Assembly (NCBI RefSeq): GCF_009911265.1
Contig: NZ_QXXA01000004.1
Location: 62,001-126,000 of the forward strand
Direction of reading: 5' to 3'
From: Senegalia massiliensis
GTDB taxonomy: Bacteria > Bacillota > Clostridia > Tissierellales > SIT17
Length of the DNA stretch: 64,000 nucleotides
Shown piece by piece: positions 18,862 through 27,983 of this stretch (position 1 is the first letter of the stretch; each line of letters opens with the position of its first letter). The translations under genes and the position numbers were made by a program. Under the pieces are notes generated by a model. It saw only the letters and a program-made list of their open reading frames with translations, ran no database searches and was not told where the DNA came from.

Positions 18862-19647
18862 TTATTTTGTTCTAATTATATTTATATAACCCACTAAAGT
18901 TTTGGTGTAATCTGAATAGTTTTCCAAAATATTCTTATCATTAATTTCAGAAGCAATTTTTTTTCTAGATTCTAATGTTTTCTTGAAATTCTTCATAATC
19001 TGAGTTTCTACCTTTATAGATTCATAGATTTCATTTAAATCATCATTATTCTTTTGAATTCTAGTCTTAATATCTTTTGACTTTTTTGATATTAATGTTT
19101 CTTTCCAAATTGAAGTTTCAGATATATATATATCATTGCATTTATTAATTAATTGTAATATTTTTTCATTATCTTCTTTTTTTAGATCATCACCAAAAGT
19201 AGTTTTTATATTTATAGTATTTTCATGTAAAAAGCTTTCTTCAATATTTTGGTCTAAATGTTTTTTATATTCTTCTGCATGTTCTTTGCTTAAAAATGTT
19301 CCTGAAAAAACTTTATAATTATCTAATTTTACTACATATGCAGGAAGCCCTTTATTATTTACTGATTCTTTAAGAGCTTTTGCATTATTTAGATCATTAA
19401 ACCCTCCAATTTGTATATTAAAAATATTTAAAGTGTTTGTATTATTTTCAACCTCTTTAGTATTATCTTCAATAATTACTTGTTCGGTATCTTGATTAAT
19501 AAAAAACCCTGGATATATTATATATTTAACTAAAAAAGATCCTAACGTAATAGCTATAATAGGTGAAACAATACCAAAAAGAAATATATATATAAGCTTG
19601 TCCTTAACAGTTCTTTTATTTCTATACCTTCTCTTATATCTTCCCAT
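18862..19647 (-). CDS. SPOR domain-containing membrane protein
   Basis: 261 aa. A basic cytosolic start (MGRYKRRYRNKRTVKDK) and one transmembrane helix (about residues 19-45) are followed by a SPOR domain (about residues 70-145, FNIQIGGFNDLNNAKALKES). SPOR domains bind glycan strands lacking stem peptides, at septa or in the spore coat/cortex. The ~100-residue C-terminal part is helical with no family I recognise. It follows dinB by 13 nt in one transcription unit. Confidence 0.8.
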   Translation of the reverse strand: MGRYKRRYRNKRTVKDKLIYIFLFGIVSPIIAITLGSFLVKYIIYPGFFINQDTEQVIIEDNTKEVENNTNTLNIFNIQIGGFNDLNNAKALKESVNNKGLPAYVVKLDNYKVFSGTFLSKEHAEEYKKHLDQNIEESFLHENTINIKTTFGDDLKKEDNEKILQLINKCNDIYISETSIWKETLISKKSKDIKTRIQKNNDDLNEIYESIKVETQIMKNFKKTLESRKKIASEINDKNILENYSDYTKTLVGYINIIRTK

Positions 19648-19660
19648 AATTTCCTCCTAA

Positions 19661-20728
19661 TTAGAAATAATCATCTAAATCAAATCTGATTTGTACCGGC
19701 TCATTTGGATATATAAAATTAGATACTCCTACCCCTAATAACCTTATCTTTTTATTTATATTAAATTTATTTTTTAATATGAAATTCGCTGTAGCTTTAA
19801 GTACTTTCAAGCTATCTGTTGCATTTTCTAGTGTCAATGATCTAGTTTCTATAGAAAAATCATTATATTTTAATTTTATGGTTATAGTTCTATATTTATA
19901 ACCTCTTTTTATAATTCTATTATAAATATCATTAGAATATTCATTTATTTTTTCATGGATATATTCCATATTATCAATATCATACGAGAAAGTATTTTCT
20001 TCACTTATAGATTGGGGCAATGAATTACCTTCTACTTTTCTATTATCTACACCTTTTGAAAACATCATTAATTCGCTACCTTTTTTACCTAATCTCTCAA
20101 CTAATACATTTTCATCATAATTTTGTATATCATAAATTGTATATATACCCAAACTATTAAGTATTTTTTCTGTTTTCTTACCTACTCCCCATAATTTCCG
20201 TATAGGCATAGGACTTAATATCTTTACAGCATCTTCTTTTTTTATAATTGTTATTCCATTAGGTTTATTCATATCTGATGCTAACTTTGCTAAAAACTTA
20301 TTATAAGATATTCCTACTGAACATGTTAAATTCAACTGAACTTTTATATCTTTTTTGATGTTTCTAGCAATCTTTAAGACTTCAGATAAACTTTTGTCTT
20401 TTATTTCTATATAAGCTTCATCTAATGATAATGGTTCAATATTATTTGAATATTTTTTAAATATATTTCTTATATGATTTGATTCTCTTTTATATTTATT
20501 TTTATTTGTCTCTACAAAAATTAAATCTTTACAAAGGTACTGAGCATGCTTTGAGCTCATTGCAGATTTTACACCATACTTACGTGCTTCATAACTAGCT
20601 GCACACACTACACCTCTTCCATCAGGACTACCTCCAACTGCTACAGGTTTTCCTCTTATTTTTTTGTTATCACGTTGTTCTATGGAAGCATAAAATGCAT
20701 CCATATCAATATGTAATATATTAATCAT
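19661..20728 (-). CDS. dinB: DNA polymerase IV (Y-family translesion polymerase)
   Basis: 355-aa Y-family polymerase. Catalytic motifs: ILHIDMDAFYASIEQRD (first metal-binding Asp), SLDEAYIEI (second carboxylate pair), and VGISYNKFLAKLASDMNKP. The helix-hairpin-helix thumb reads LWGVGKKTEKIL, and a little-finger domain follows. It ends with QIRFDLDDYF with no obvious beta-clamp motif. It lies downstream of tRNA-Leu(GAG) and a palindromic terminator. Confidence 0.95.
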   Translation of the reverse strand: MINILHIDMDAFYASIEQRDNKKIRGKPVAVGGSPDGRGVVCAASYEARKYGVKSAMSSKHAQYLCKDLIFVETNKNKYKRESNHIRNIFKKYSNNIEPLSLDEAYIEIKDKSLSEVLKIARNIKKDIKVQLNLTCSVGISYNKFLAKLASDMNKPNGITIIKKEDAVKILSPMPIRKLWGVGKKTEKILNSLGIYTIYDIQNYDENVLVERLGKKGSELMMFSKGVDNRKVEGNSLPQSISEENTFSYDIDNMEYIHEKINEYSNDIYNRIIKRGYKYRTITIKLKYNDFSIETRSLTLENATDSLKVLKATANFILKNKFNINKKIRLLGVGVSNFIYPNEPVQIRFDLDDYF

Positions 20729-20753
20729 ATAATTTCTCCCGTATAATTATATA

Positions 20754-20791
20754 TTATAAAAGGACAGAGATTAATCTCTGTCCTTTTATAA
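20754..20791. terminator. 38-bp palindrome, terminator of tRNA-Leu(GAG)
   Basis: Perfect inverted repeat centred on 20772/20773 with core GGACAGAGATTAATCTCTGTCC and AT-rich flanks. It lies 3 nt beyond the tRNA 3' end on the minus strand. The following U run (CCUUUUAU) is short but adequate. Symmetry allows bidirectional action. Confidence 0.75.
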
Positions 20792-20794
20792 ATT

Positions 20795-20881
20795 TGGTGC
20801 CGAGGGCGGGACTTGAACCCGCACGGTCATTTGACCACTACCCCCTCAAGATAGCGTGTCTGCCAATTCCACCACCACGGC
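20795..20881 (-). tRNA. tRNA-Leu (anticodon GAG)
   Basis: 87-nt cloverleaf with encoded CCA. The anticodon stem CTATC/GGTAG encloses the loop TTGAGGG, giving anticodon GAG. A long class II variable arm and T-loop TTCAAGT are present. The acceptor arm GCCGTGG pairs with CCTCGGC except for a U-U mismatch at position 5-68, where the usual leucine tRNA has A5. Confidence 0.95.
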
Positions 20882-20902
20882 TAGTATTTAGACTGCTTTT
20901 AT

Positions 20903-20931
20903 ATTTTAACTCTAAATACTATAGTTGTCAA
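20903..20931 (-). promoter_or_regulatory. Promoter of tRNA-Leu(GAG)
   Basis: On the minus strand TTGACA (20926-20931), 17-nt spacer, TAAAAT (20903-20908). The start would fall about 15 nt before the mature tRNA. An 11-bp inverted repeat (20882-20892 with 20911-20921) brackets the -10 element. Confidence 0.75.
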
Positions 20932-20936
20932 GTATA

Positions 20937-22625
20937 TTAATCTTGTTTCTCTCCACCTGTATTTTCTTCTGTTTTATTTTCTTGTAACTCTTTTGGTATA
21001 AACCATTTTTGAATATTATTATACATGCCATATTCTAATGGATCTATATCACCTTTAATTCTTTCATCCATTATTAAAGCATTATTCGTAAAAAACAACC
21101 CTACATATGGTAAATCTTCTAATAATATTTTTTGCATTTCAAAATATTTTTCTTTTTTTATTTTTCTATCTTTAGCACTAAAGGCTTCAACTAAAAGCTT
21201 ATCCATATCTTTATTTTTATATGAAATGAAATTAGTACCATCTTTTATTTTCTCAGAATGAAAAGCAAATGCCAAATTCGGACTTTCAGATAACTCTAAG
21301 CCTAATAATGAAATATCAAAATCTCCTTTTTCTATTTCACTCATCATTTTTTCTATATCTTCTTGATATATCTTTTCTATTTCCATTCCAATTTCTTCTA
21401 AATATTCTACTATCATATCTGCAGTTTCTTTTCTATATTTATCATTAGAGTTTGTAATTAATTTAAATTTAAGTTTTTTATCTCCTGTTTTTTTGAATCC
21501 AGCATCTTTTAATATTTTTTTTGCTTTTTTAACATTATATTCATAATTATTATTTTCTTCATTTATTAAATAAGAATTATTTAATAGAGGAAGTCTTGCT
21601 TTAGTAGAATTACCATTATAAACTTTTTCAATTATCTCTTCTCTATCAATGGCATATGCTATTGATTTTCTTATCGCTTTACCTTCTTTTCCTTTAAATA
21701 TATCATTTTTAAAATTAAACCCTAAAAGATCAAAATCATTACTTGGATATTCATGAATTTTTACATCATTATTGTTTTTAAAATCATCAAAACTCTTAAA
21801 AGTAGTTTTTAGTACATCAATTTTTTTATCTTCAAAAGCTTTTTTAAATTCATCTTCTTTTAATATTATACCTTTTATATTTTTAATATATGGCTTTTCT
21901 TCATTCCACCAACTTTCATTATGTTCTAGAACTATGCTTTCTCCCTTATTATATTCAGAAATTTTATAAGGGCCAGTCCCTATAGCCATAAAATCTTCTG
22001 CACTTTCTAAAAATTTATCATAGGAAAAATTTTCTTCTTCGTCAGAAAGTTGATGCGACGGAAATATAGGAAAGCTTAATGTTTCAATCGAATTACTAAA
22101 ACTTCTATCAAAATCAATTTCTATATTTTTTTCATCAATAACATTAACATTATATATATGTTCTATATCTTCAGGTTTAATTAATTTATCATATTTAGAT
22201 AATATATCTCTATATTCTTTATTTTTAAATGCATGTCTTAACATATCTAAAGTAAACTTAACATCTTCACTAGTAAAACTTTCTCCATCATGCCATTTTA
22301 CGTCACTTCTTAATTCTATATTTATAGTACGCCCTTCATTTTTTATAGAATAATTCTTTGCTAATAAATTTTCTATATCATGCTCATTATTGAATCTAAA
22401 TAGCCCTTCATAAATTAAATCATAAAAACTATATAGACTTTCGTTTTCACTTAATAACGGATTCATATTTTCTACATTTGAAATTGGAATTCTAATTTCT
22501 CCACCACTTGCTTTTTCATATTGTTTTTCATCTTCACCGTTATTTCCTCCAGTACTTGTACATGCAGTTAAGATAAAACTTATCAACATTATAATTGACA
22601 ATATTTTAATCTTTTGTTTTTTCAA
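20937..22625 (-). CDS. Extracellular solute-binding lipoprotein, family 5 (peptide ABC transporter)
   Basis: 562-aa lipoprotein of the OppA/DppA family. The N-terminal signal ends in the lipobox LTAC (Cys at residue 22), followed by a Ser/Thr/Gly-rich linker. Family features include KNYSIKNEGRTINIELRSDVKWHDGESFTSEDV-type sequence (WHDGESFTSEDVKFTL), FIAIGTGPYKI-type AIGTGPYKISEYNKG, and KSIAYAIDREEI. It captures peptides or similar solutes outside the membrane. No permease or ATPase genes adjoin it, so it either serves a transporter encoded elsewhere or has another role. Confidence 0.88.
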   Translation of the reverse strand: MKKQKIKILSIIMLISFILTACTSTGGNNGEDEKQYEKASGGEIRIPISNVENMNPLLSENESLYSFYDLIYEGLFRFNNEHDIENLLAKNYSIKNEGRTINIELRSDVKWHDGESFTSEDVKFTLDMLRHAFKNKEYRDILSKYDKLIKPEDIEHIYNVNVIDEKNIEIDFDRSFSNSIETLSFPIFPSHQLSDEEENFSYDKFLESAEDFMAIGTGPYKISEYNKGESIVLEHNESWWNEEKPYIKNIKGIILKEDEFKKAFEDKKIDVLKTTFKSFDDFKNNNDVKIHEYPSNDFDLLGFNFKNDIFKGKEGKAIRKSIAYAIDREEIIEKVYNGNSTKARLPLLNNSYLINEENNNYEYNVKKAKKILKDAGFKKTGDKKLKFKLITNSNDKYRKETADMIVEYLEEIGMEIEKIYQEDIEKMMSEIEKGDFDISLLGLELSESPNLAFAFHSEKIKDGTNFISYKNKDMDKLLVEAFSAKDRKIKKEKYFEMQKILLEDLPYVGLFFTNNALIMDERIKGDIDPLEYGMYNNIQKWFIPKELQENKTEENTGGEKQD

Positions 22626-22690
22626 TTATATTCCTCCTCAAATTTATAGATATAAATATTTATACTATCTATGATTAAACTTTAAACTAA

Positions 22691-23239
22691 TTAAAAATTA
22701 TATAAAAATTTATATATTTTACTTTGAATTTTTACTTTTTCTACATATTCTTCTGTTTCCTTAAATGGTATAGAATCTAGCTTTTTTCCATCTTCACTAT
22801 ACCTTTTATCCTTAAGCCACTTATTAACATTTCCACTACCTCCGTTGTATGCGGCTAAAGCTAAATCTAGACTTTCAAATTGTTCTATTAAATTTCTAAT
22901 ATAACACGTACCCAACTTTATATTTGTTCCAGGTTCATAAAGCATGTATTCTTCAAACTCATTTATATTATTTATATCAGCAATCCATTTAGCTGTTTCT
23001 GGTAATATTTGCATAAGTCCAATTGCATTTTTATTAGAAACTGCCTCATTATCAAAATTACTTTCAACATTTATTATTGCTGCTACCAAATTAGGTTCTA
23101 ATTCATTTGTTTGGGAATATATCCCTATATAATCTTTGTATTTTAAGGGATATATAGCCCGCCCTATGTTTTTAACATTGAATAATGTTAGTACAATCAA
23201 TATCAAAAATAGATATAAGATTATTTTTTTCTTTTTCAG
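22691..23239 (-). CDS. Lytic transglycosylase domain protein (SLT family)
   Basis: Cleaves the MurNAc-GlcNAc bond of peptidoglycan outside the membrane. The catalytic Glu and family signature appear in VAAIINVESNFDNEAVSNKNAIGLMQILPETA, of which NVESNFD and AIGLMQ are diagnostic; ALAAYNGGSGNVNKWL follows. I chose a CTG start because it lies 7 nt after GGTGG and gives a basic, then hydrophobic N-terminus (KKKKIILYLFLILIVLTLF), a signal anchor. The first conventional codon, TTG at 23206, has no ribosome-binding site. It follows coaE by 12 nt. Confidence 0.85.
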   Translation of the reverse strand: MKKKKIILYLFLILIVLTLFNVKNIGRAIYPLKYKDYIGIYSQTNELEPNLVAAIINVESNFDNEAVSNKNAIGLMQILPETAKWIADINNINEFEEYMLYEPGTNIKLGTCYIRNLIEQFESLDLALAAYNGGSGNVNKWLKDKRYSEDGKKLDSIPFKETEEYVEKVKIQSKIYKFLYNF

Positions 23240-23251
23240 CTATATCACCAC

Positions 23252-23878
23252 CTACATGAAGTCATTTTTACTTAAAGCTACCTTAAGTTGTCTTTTGGTG
23301 TGTTCAATATCTCTAGAATTATCTATTACTATATCACAATATTTAATTTTTTCATCAATATCTATTTGAGCATTTATTCTACTCATAGCTTCTTTAAATG
23401 TATATCTATCTCTATTCATTAAACGCTTTATTTGTTCATCTTTATTTAAGTATATAAGCCAAATTTCATCAAATATTATCTTTTCTTTTTCTAACCTTTT
23501 TCTTACTTCTATTAAAAGTGGTATATCTATAAATATCACTTTTTGATTTTCTTTAATATATTTGTAAATATTGTTTCTAATAGATTCATATACTCTAGGA
23601 TGTACTATCTCATTAAGTTTATTTCTTAAATCTTTTTTATTAAAAATAATACCACCTAATTTTTCACGGTTTATTTCATCATTTGAATTTAACACATCTT
23701 TGCCAAAAAAATCTACTATGTCTTTATATGCTGGTTTGTTTTTTTTAACTACTTCTCTTGATATTTCATCTGCATCTATTACTTTATATCCATATTTTAT
23801 TAGTATATTTTTTACAGTAGTTTTCCCTGTAGCGATACCACCTGTTAAACCTATTATTTTAATTTTATTTTGTCCCAT
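23252..23878 (-). CDS. coaE: Dephospho-CoA kinase
   Basis: 208-aa P-loop kinase that performs the last step of coenzyme A synthesis. Walker A is GLTGGIATGKTT (about residues 10-21); VIDADEIS and IDIPLLIE are family motifs. It overlaps the end of polA by 14 nt and is translationally linked to it, as in many Firmicutes. Confidence 0.95.
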   Translation of the reverse strand: MGQNKIKIIGLTGGIATGKTTVKNILIKYGYKVIDADEISREVVKKNKPAYKDIVDFFGKDVLNSNDEINREKLGGIIFNKKDLRNKLNEIVHPRVYESIRNNIYKYIKENQKVIFIDIPLLIEVRKRLEKEKIIFDEIWLIYLNKDEQIKRLMNRDRYTFKEAMSRINAQIDIDEKIKYCDIVIDNSRDIEHTKRQLKVALSKNDFM

Positions 23879-26540
23879 ACCAACTATTCCCTACATTCAT
23901 ATCCACAGTTAATGGTACATTTAATTTTATTGCATTCTCCATTAACTCTTTAAGTAAAGATTTAACTTCCTCTATTTCATCTATATGTGTTTCTATTATT
24001 AACTCATCATGAATTTGAAGAATCAGTTTTGATTTTAAATCTCTATTTTTTAGTTCTCTATATACATTTATCATAGCTATTTTAATGATATCTGCTGCTG
24101 TACCCTGTATAGGGGTATTCATAGCTGTCCTTTCACCAAATGATCTTACATTATAATTTCTGGATTTTATTTCTGGAATAAATCTCCTTCTATTTAACAA
24201 TGTTTTTACATATCCATCTTTTTTGGCAATATTCACTATATCCTCCATGTAATTTTTAACTAAACTATAATTTTTTAGATAATTATCAATATATTTTTTT
24301 GATTCTTTTCTACTTATATTTAAATCACGAGAAAGTCCATAGTCACTTATTCCATAAACTATACCAAAATTCACCGCTTTAGCTCTACTCCTCATTAGTG
24401 ATGTTACATCTTTTCTTTCCACCTCAAAAACTTCAGAAGCAGTTTTTGCATGAATATCATCTTTATTTTCAAATGCCTCTATTAATTTAGGATCTCCAGA
24501 TATATGAGCTAAAACTCGAAGTTCTATTTGTGAATAATCTGCATCTACTAATTTATGCTCTTTATCTTTTGAAACAAAAACTTTTCTTATTTTTCTTCCT
24601 TCTTCAGTTTTTATAGGAATATTTTGAAGGTTAGGATTTGTACTACTTATCCTACCTGTTGTAGTTATTGTTTGATTGAAACTAGAATGAACCTTATTTG
24701 TATCTTTATTAATTAAAGGTATAAGCCCATCTATATAAGTTGATTTAAGTTTCACAATTTGTCTATACTGTAATATTTTTTCTATCACATCATGTTTCCC
24801 CAACAATTTATCTAAAACTTCAGCATTAGTTGAATAACCTGTTTTAGTCTTTTTTATAACAGGAAGTTCAAGCTTTTCAAATAAAATAACTCCTAATTGT
24901 TTTGGAGAATTTATATTAAACTCTTCTCCACTCAAATCATATATTTCTTCAGTTAAATTATTTATTTGATTCTCAAATTCTAATCCTAATTCTTTTAATT
25001 TTTCTATATCAATCTTAAAACCTTGATATTGCATATCTGCTAAAACTTTTATAAGTGGCATCTCTATGTTTTCAAGAAGGTCTTTCATATCGTATTCTTC
25101 TATCTTTTCTAACAATACTTTTTTCAATTTATTAATTATATTTAATTTAGTAGCTATAAAATCAGCTATAGTGTCAATTGATATTTCATCAAAAGATTTT
25201 TTATTTCTACCCTTACCTAATAAATCTTCCTCATTCTGCATAGATATATTAAAATATTCATCTGCTAATGTTTTTAGTGAATATTCTTTTTGTGAAGCTT
25301 GTAATAAATACCCTGCTACTAAGGAATCAAAAAATACATTATATATATCTATTCCATATCTAAATAGAATTAAAATATCTTCTTTGATATCATGACCTAT
25401 TTTAGCAATTTTATCATTTTGAAATACTGAAGATAAAATATTTAATTTTTCTTTAGTATCTTTTTCATCACCAAATGAAATATAATATGATTTGTCATCA
25501 TTATATTTAAATCCAACACCTAAAATTTTATCTTTTAAATTATTTTCACCATTTACTATAAATTTAAATATAAAATTACCTTTATCTATACCATTAACTA
25601 TCTTATATAATTCATCTTTAGAGTCTAATATTTCTACTTCTGTATCTATCTTTTCTTTAGAATCTTGTATAATTTCTTTATCAAATTTATCAATAAAACT
25701 TTTAAATTCAAACTGAGTATATAATTCTAATAACTCAGATTGATTAGGTTCTTCCTTTTTTATATCTTCTAAATCTATATCTAATGGAACATTTGTTACA
25801 ATTTTTGCTAGCATCTTACTCATAAAAGCTTGATTTCTATTTTCAATTAATCTTTCTTTTAATTTTTTTCCAGATATTTCATCTATGTTTTCATATATAT
25901 TTTCTATAGAATTATATTTTTTAAGTAATTTTATACCAGTCTTTTCACCTACTCCTGGAACCCCAGGTATATTATCCGATTTATCTCCCATAAGTCCTTT
26001 TAAATCTACAAATTCATCCGGTGTTAAGCTATATCTATCAAACATAGCTTGTTCATCATATTCTTCTAAATTAGTCATTCCCTTTTTAGTTATTAATACT
26101 TTTATATTCTTATCTACTAATTGTAAATAGTCTTTATCACCTGTAACTACAATTACATCCATATTCTTAGTACTGCAATGTTTTGAAAATGTCCCAACTA
26201 TATCATCAGCTTCATAACCTGCAAATTCTATCCAATGAATATTCATCCTATCCAATATATCTTTTAACATAGGAAACTGCATTTTTAAATCATCTGGTGT
26301 TTTCTTTCTCCCAGCTTTATATTCTTTATATTCTTCATGTCTAAAAGTTGGACCCTTTTTATCAAATGCTACTGAAACATATTCTGGTTTATAATCATCT
26401 AAAATTTTATATAGCATTGTCATAAAACCATACACACCATTAGTAAATAATCCTTCTTTATTTTTAAGTGGTGGAAGTGCATGATAAGCTCTATGTAACA
26501 AACTATTCCCATCTATTAAAACTACTTTTCTGTTTTTCAC
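23865..26540 (-). CDS. polA: DNA polymerase I
   Basis: 891-aa repair and Okazaki-fragment polymerase. N-terminal 5'-3' exonuclease (about residues 1-290; AFDKKGPTFRHE, GYEADDIVGT, GVPGVGEKTGIKLL). The middle 3'-5' exonuclease domain looks inactive, since the usual DxE metal-binding pair is replaced by FKFIVNGE; this is common in Gram-positive PolA. The C-terminal polymerase domain has motif A VDADYSQIELRVLAHISGD, the O-helix RSRAKAVNFGIVYG and motif C QIHDELIIE. It uses GTG start with AAGGAG upstream. Confidence 0.96.
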   Translation of the reverse strand: MKNRKVVLIDGNSLLHRAYHALPPLKNKEGLFTNGVYGFMTMLYKILDDYKPEYVSVAFDKKGPTFRHEEYKEYKAGRKKTPDDLKMQFPMLKDILDRMNIHWIEFAGYEADDIVGTFSKHCSTKNMDVIVVTGDKDYLQLVDKNIKVLITKKGMTNLEEYDEQAMFDRYSLTPDEFVDLKGLMGDKSDNIPGVPGVGEKTGIKLLKKYNSIENIYENIDEISGKKLKERLIENRNQAFMSKMLAKIVTNVPLDIDLEDIKKEEPNQSELLELYTQFEFKSFIDKFDKEIIQDSKEKIDTEVEILDSKDELYKIVNGIDKGNFIFKFIVNGENNLKDKILGVGFKYNDDKSYYISFGDEKDTKEKLNILSSVFQNDKIAKIGHDIKEDILILFRYGIDIYNVFFDSLVAGYLLQASQKEYSLKTLADEYFNISMQNEEDLLGKGRNKKSFDEISIDTIADFIATKLNIINKLKKVLLEKIEEYDMKDLLENIEMPLIKVLADMQYQGFKIDIEKLKELGLEFENQINNLTEEIYDLSGEEFNINSPKQLGVILFEKLELPVIKKTKTGYSTNAEVLDKLLGKHDVIEKILQYRQIVKLKSTYIDGLIPLINKDTNKVHSSFNQTITTTGRISSTNPNLQNIPIKTEEGRKIRKVFVSKDKEHKLVDADYSQIELRVLAHISGDPKLIEAFENKDDIHAKTASEVFEVERKDVTSLMRSRAKAVNFGIVYGISDYGLSRDLNISRKESKKYIDNYLKNYSLVKNYMEDIVNIAKKDGYVKTLLNRRRFIPEIKSRNYNVRSFGERTAMNTPIQGTAADIIKIAMINVYRELKNRDLKSKLILQIHDELIIETHIDEIEEVKSLLKELMENAIKLNVPLTVDMNVGNSWYGTK

Positions 26541-26680
26541 TTTTACAACTCCTTAAAAAATATTATAACTAAAGTATATATTAAAAATGAATTATAGTAA
26601 ACAAATTATACATTATTCTAGTCTGCTTATTACCCTGTAATATATGTATCTATTCTACACTTTAAAGATTAATTTTAAAC

Positions 26681-26710
26681 TTGACTTTTAATTCATATTT
26701 ATGTTATTAT
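26681..26710 (+). promoter_or_regulatory. Promoter of tRNA-Leu(CAA)
   Basis: TTGACT (26681-26686) and TATTAT (26705-26710) with an 18-nt spacer, ending 18 nt before the tRNA. It reads away from the divergent polA gene. Confidence 0.7.
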
Positions 26711-26728
26711 ATATTTTGTATTAAATAA

Positions 26729-26815
26729 GCCGAAGTGGTGGAACTGGCAGACGCGCCGGATTCAAAATCCGGTGGTAGCAATACCGTGTGGGTTCGAGTC
26801 CCACCTTCGGCACCA
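26729..26815 (+). tRNA. tRNA-Leu (anticodon CAA), prophage integration target
   Basis: 87-nt leucine tRNA with encoded CCA. The anticodon stem CCGGA/TCCGG encloses TTCAAAA, giving CAA. The acceptor stem GCCGAAG/CTTCGGC is fully paired. Gene content changes from host to phage exactly at its 3' end, the standard position for a tyrosine-recombinase att core, so it is presumably attL with the tRNA kept intact. Confidence 0.95.
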
Positions 26816-26818
26816 TAG

Positions 26819-26863
26819 AAAAAGCTATTCCCTAGAATTACATGTTCTAGTGAGTAGCTTTTT
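26819..26863 (+). terminator. Terminator downstream of tRNA-Leu(CAA)
   Basis: Hairpin with outer stem AAAAAGCTA/TAGCTTTTT and inner stem CTAGAA/TTCTAG separated by a 4x4 internal loop, followed by TTTTTTG. It starts 4 nt after the tRNA CCA end. It could come from the host or from the phage side of the junction. Confidence 0.75.
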
Positions 26864-26869
26864 TGTTTT

Positions 26870-26890
26870 GTGTGCAGTAGGTGTGCAGTA
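26870..26890. repeat. Tandem 11-bp repeat, probable integrase arm-type site
   Basis: GTGTGCAGTA occurs twice with 11-bp spacing (26870-26879 and 26881-26890), about 55 nt inside the prophage from the tRNA 3' end. Tyrosine integrases bind short direct repeats of this kind flanking the att core; this assignment is inference from position and form. Confidence 0.45.
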
Positions 26891-26955
26891 ATTAAAAAGG
26901 GCCAATTAAGGTTCTTGAATAATTAGATTTCATATATTTGTTTATATAGTATTAG

Positions 26956-27852
26956 CTATTCGATTCTTTTATATAGAAGTTTATGTTCGTTTTTTTCTAA
27001 ATTTTTCAAAAAGGCATCAGCCGGTAAATCAAATATTTCACCTAATGTATCATCATGTAACTTTCCCTCTATTTTAAATAAGATTAATATTAAATCGTTT
27101 AATATGTGTAAAGTAGTATTATTAAAAAAATCTATTAATTCATCACGTTTAGCTTCTAAATTATCTTGATCCTTATTAATTATTCTATTTATATCTGATA
27201 CCACTTTACATGTAGTTTTGTAATTTTTTGTAAAATCACTGTATAAATCATATAGTTTTAAGTAAAAGTCACTATAACTTATTAAAATAGGTTTTCTAGA
27301 CTCGTGTATATTTATTAATATATCTAATTTTTCAAATAATACGTCATAATATTTTTCTATATTGTTTAATTTCTTAATTAAATTTTCATTAAATATTTCA
27401 CCCTTTCTATCATGTATAAGTTTTTCAAGTTTTTCATTTTCTGCTATATCTAAGTCTTTTAATAATTTTATTAATATTTCTTCTTTATTTTTCAAATTTA
27501 ATTTATTTATGAAACAAAAATTTTGATAATAGTTTTGTATATCTTTCTTTAATAGTGTAGTTTCTTTAAATATTAAATCCATTGTTTCAATTTCTAAATG
27601 TTTCTTTATTTTATTCTTTTCACTTTCTTTTATAATTTTCATTTCTTCTTTGTGATTCGCTTTTATTAATTCCAATTGTTCTTTATGATGCTTCTCTTTA
27701 GCCTTTAATTCGATTTTAGATGCATCGCTAGATTTATTCCATCCCATAAATGCTATACCTATTGTTAACATAGGTGTTATTATTAAGTAAATTATATTTA
27801 AAGTATCAATTATATTATCTGCATTATTAAAAATGATTTCTAAAGAATCCAT
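26956..27852 (-). CDS. Hypothetical membrane-anchored coiled-coil protein
   Basis: 298 aa, not recognised. One hydrophobic segment near the N-terminus (about residues 20-38, YLIITPMLTIGIAFMGW) is followed by a long charged helix (about 45-100, rich in Lys/Glu), then a helical domain to the end. It has its own AAAGGGGG ribosome-binding site and lies alone between the attachment site and the replication-relaxation gene. Position at the lysogenic end of a prophage suggests an accessory gene expressed in the lysogen, possibly for host modification or exclusion, but nothing in the sequence proves this. Confidence 0.6.
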   Translation of the reverse strand: MDSLEIIFNNADNIIDTLNIIYLIITPMLTIGIAFMGWNKSSDASKIELKAKEKHHKEQLELIKANHKEEMKIIKESEKNKIKKHLEIETMDLIFKETTLLKKDIQNYYQNFCFINKLNLKNKEEILIKLLKDLDIAENEKLEKLIHDRKGEIFNENLIKKLNNIEKYYDVLFEKLDILINIHESRKPILISYSDFYLKLYDLYSDFTKNYKTTCKVVSDINRIINKDQDNLEAKRDELIDFFNNTTLHILNDLILILFKIEGKLHDDTLGEIFDLPADAFLKNLEKNEHKLLYKRIE

Positions 27853-27983
27853 TACTATACCCCCTTTTATATAATATTTCTCTTTAATATTTCAAAATCC
27901 TTCATTTTTTTAAAGTCAAAGATTATTTCTCTGAATTCATATCTTTCGCTATATTTATACATACGTTTAACTACATTACAACG

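Noticed and set aside
23865-26540. PolA proofreading-domain decay as a sign of pseudogene
   Set aside because: Loss of the 3'-5' exonuclease residues is normal in Gram-positive PolA; polymerase and 5' nuclease motifs are intact.
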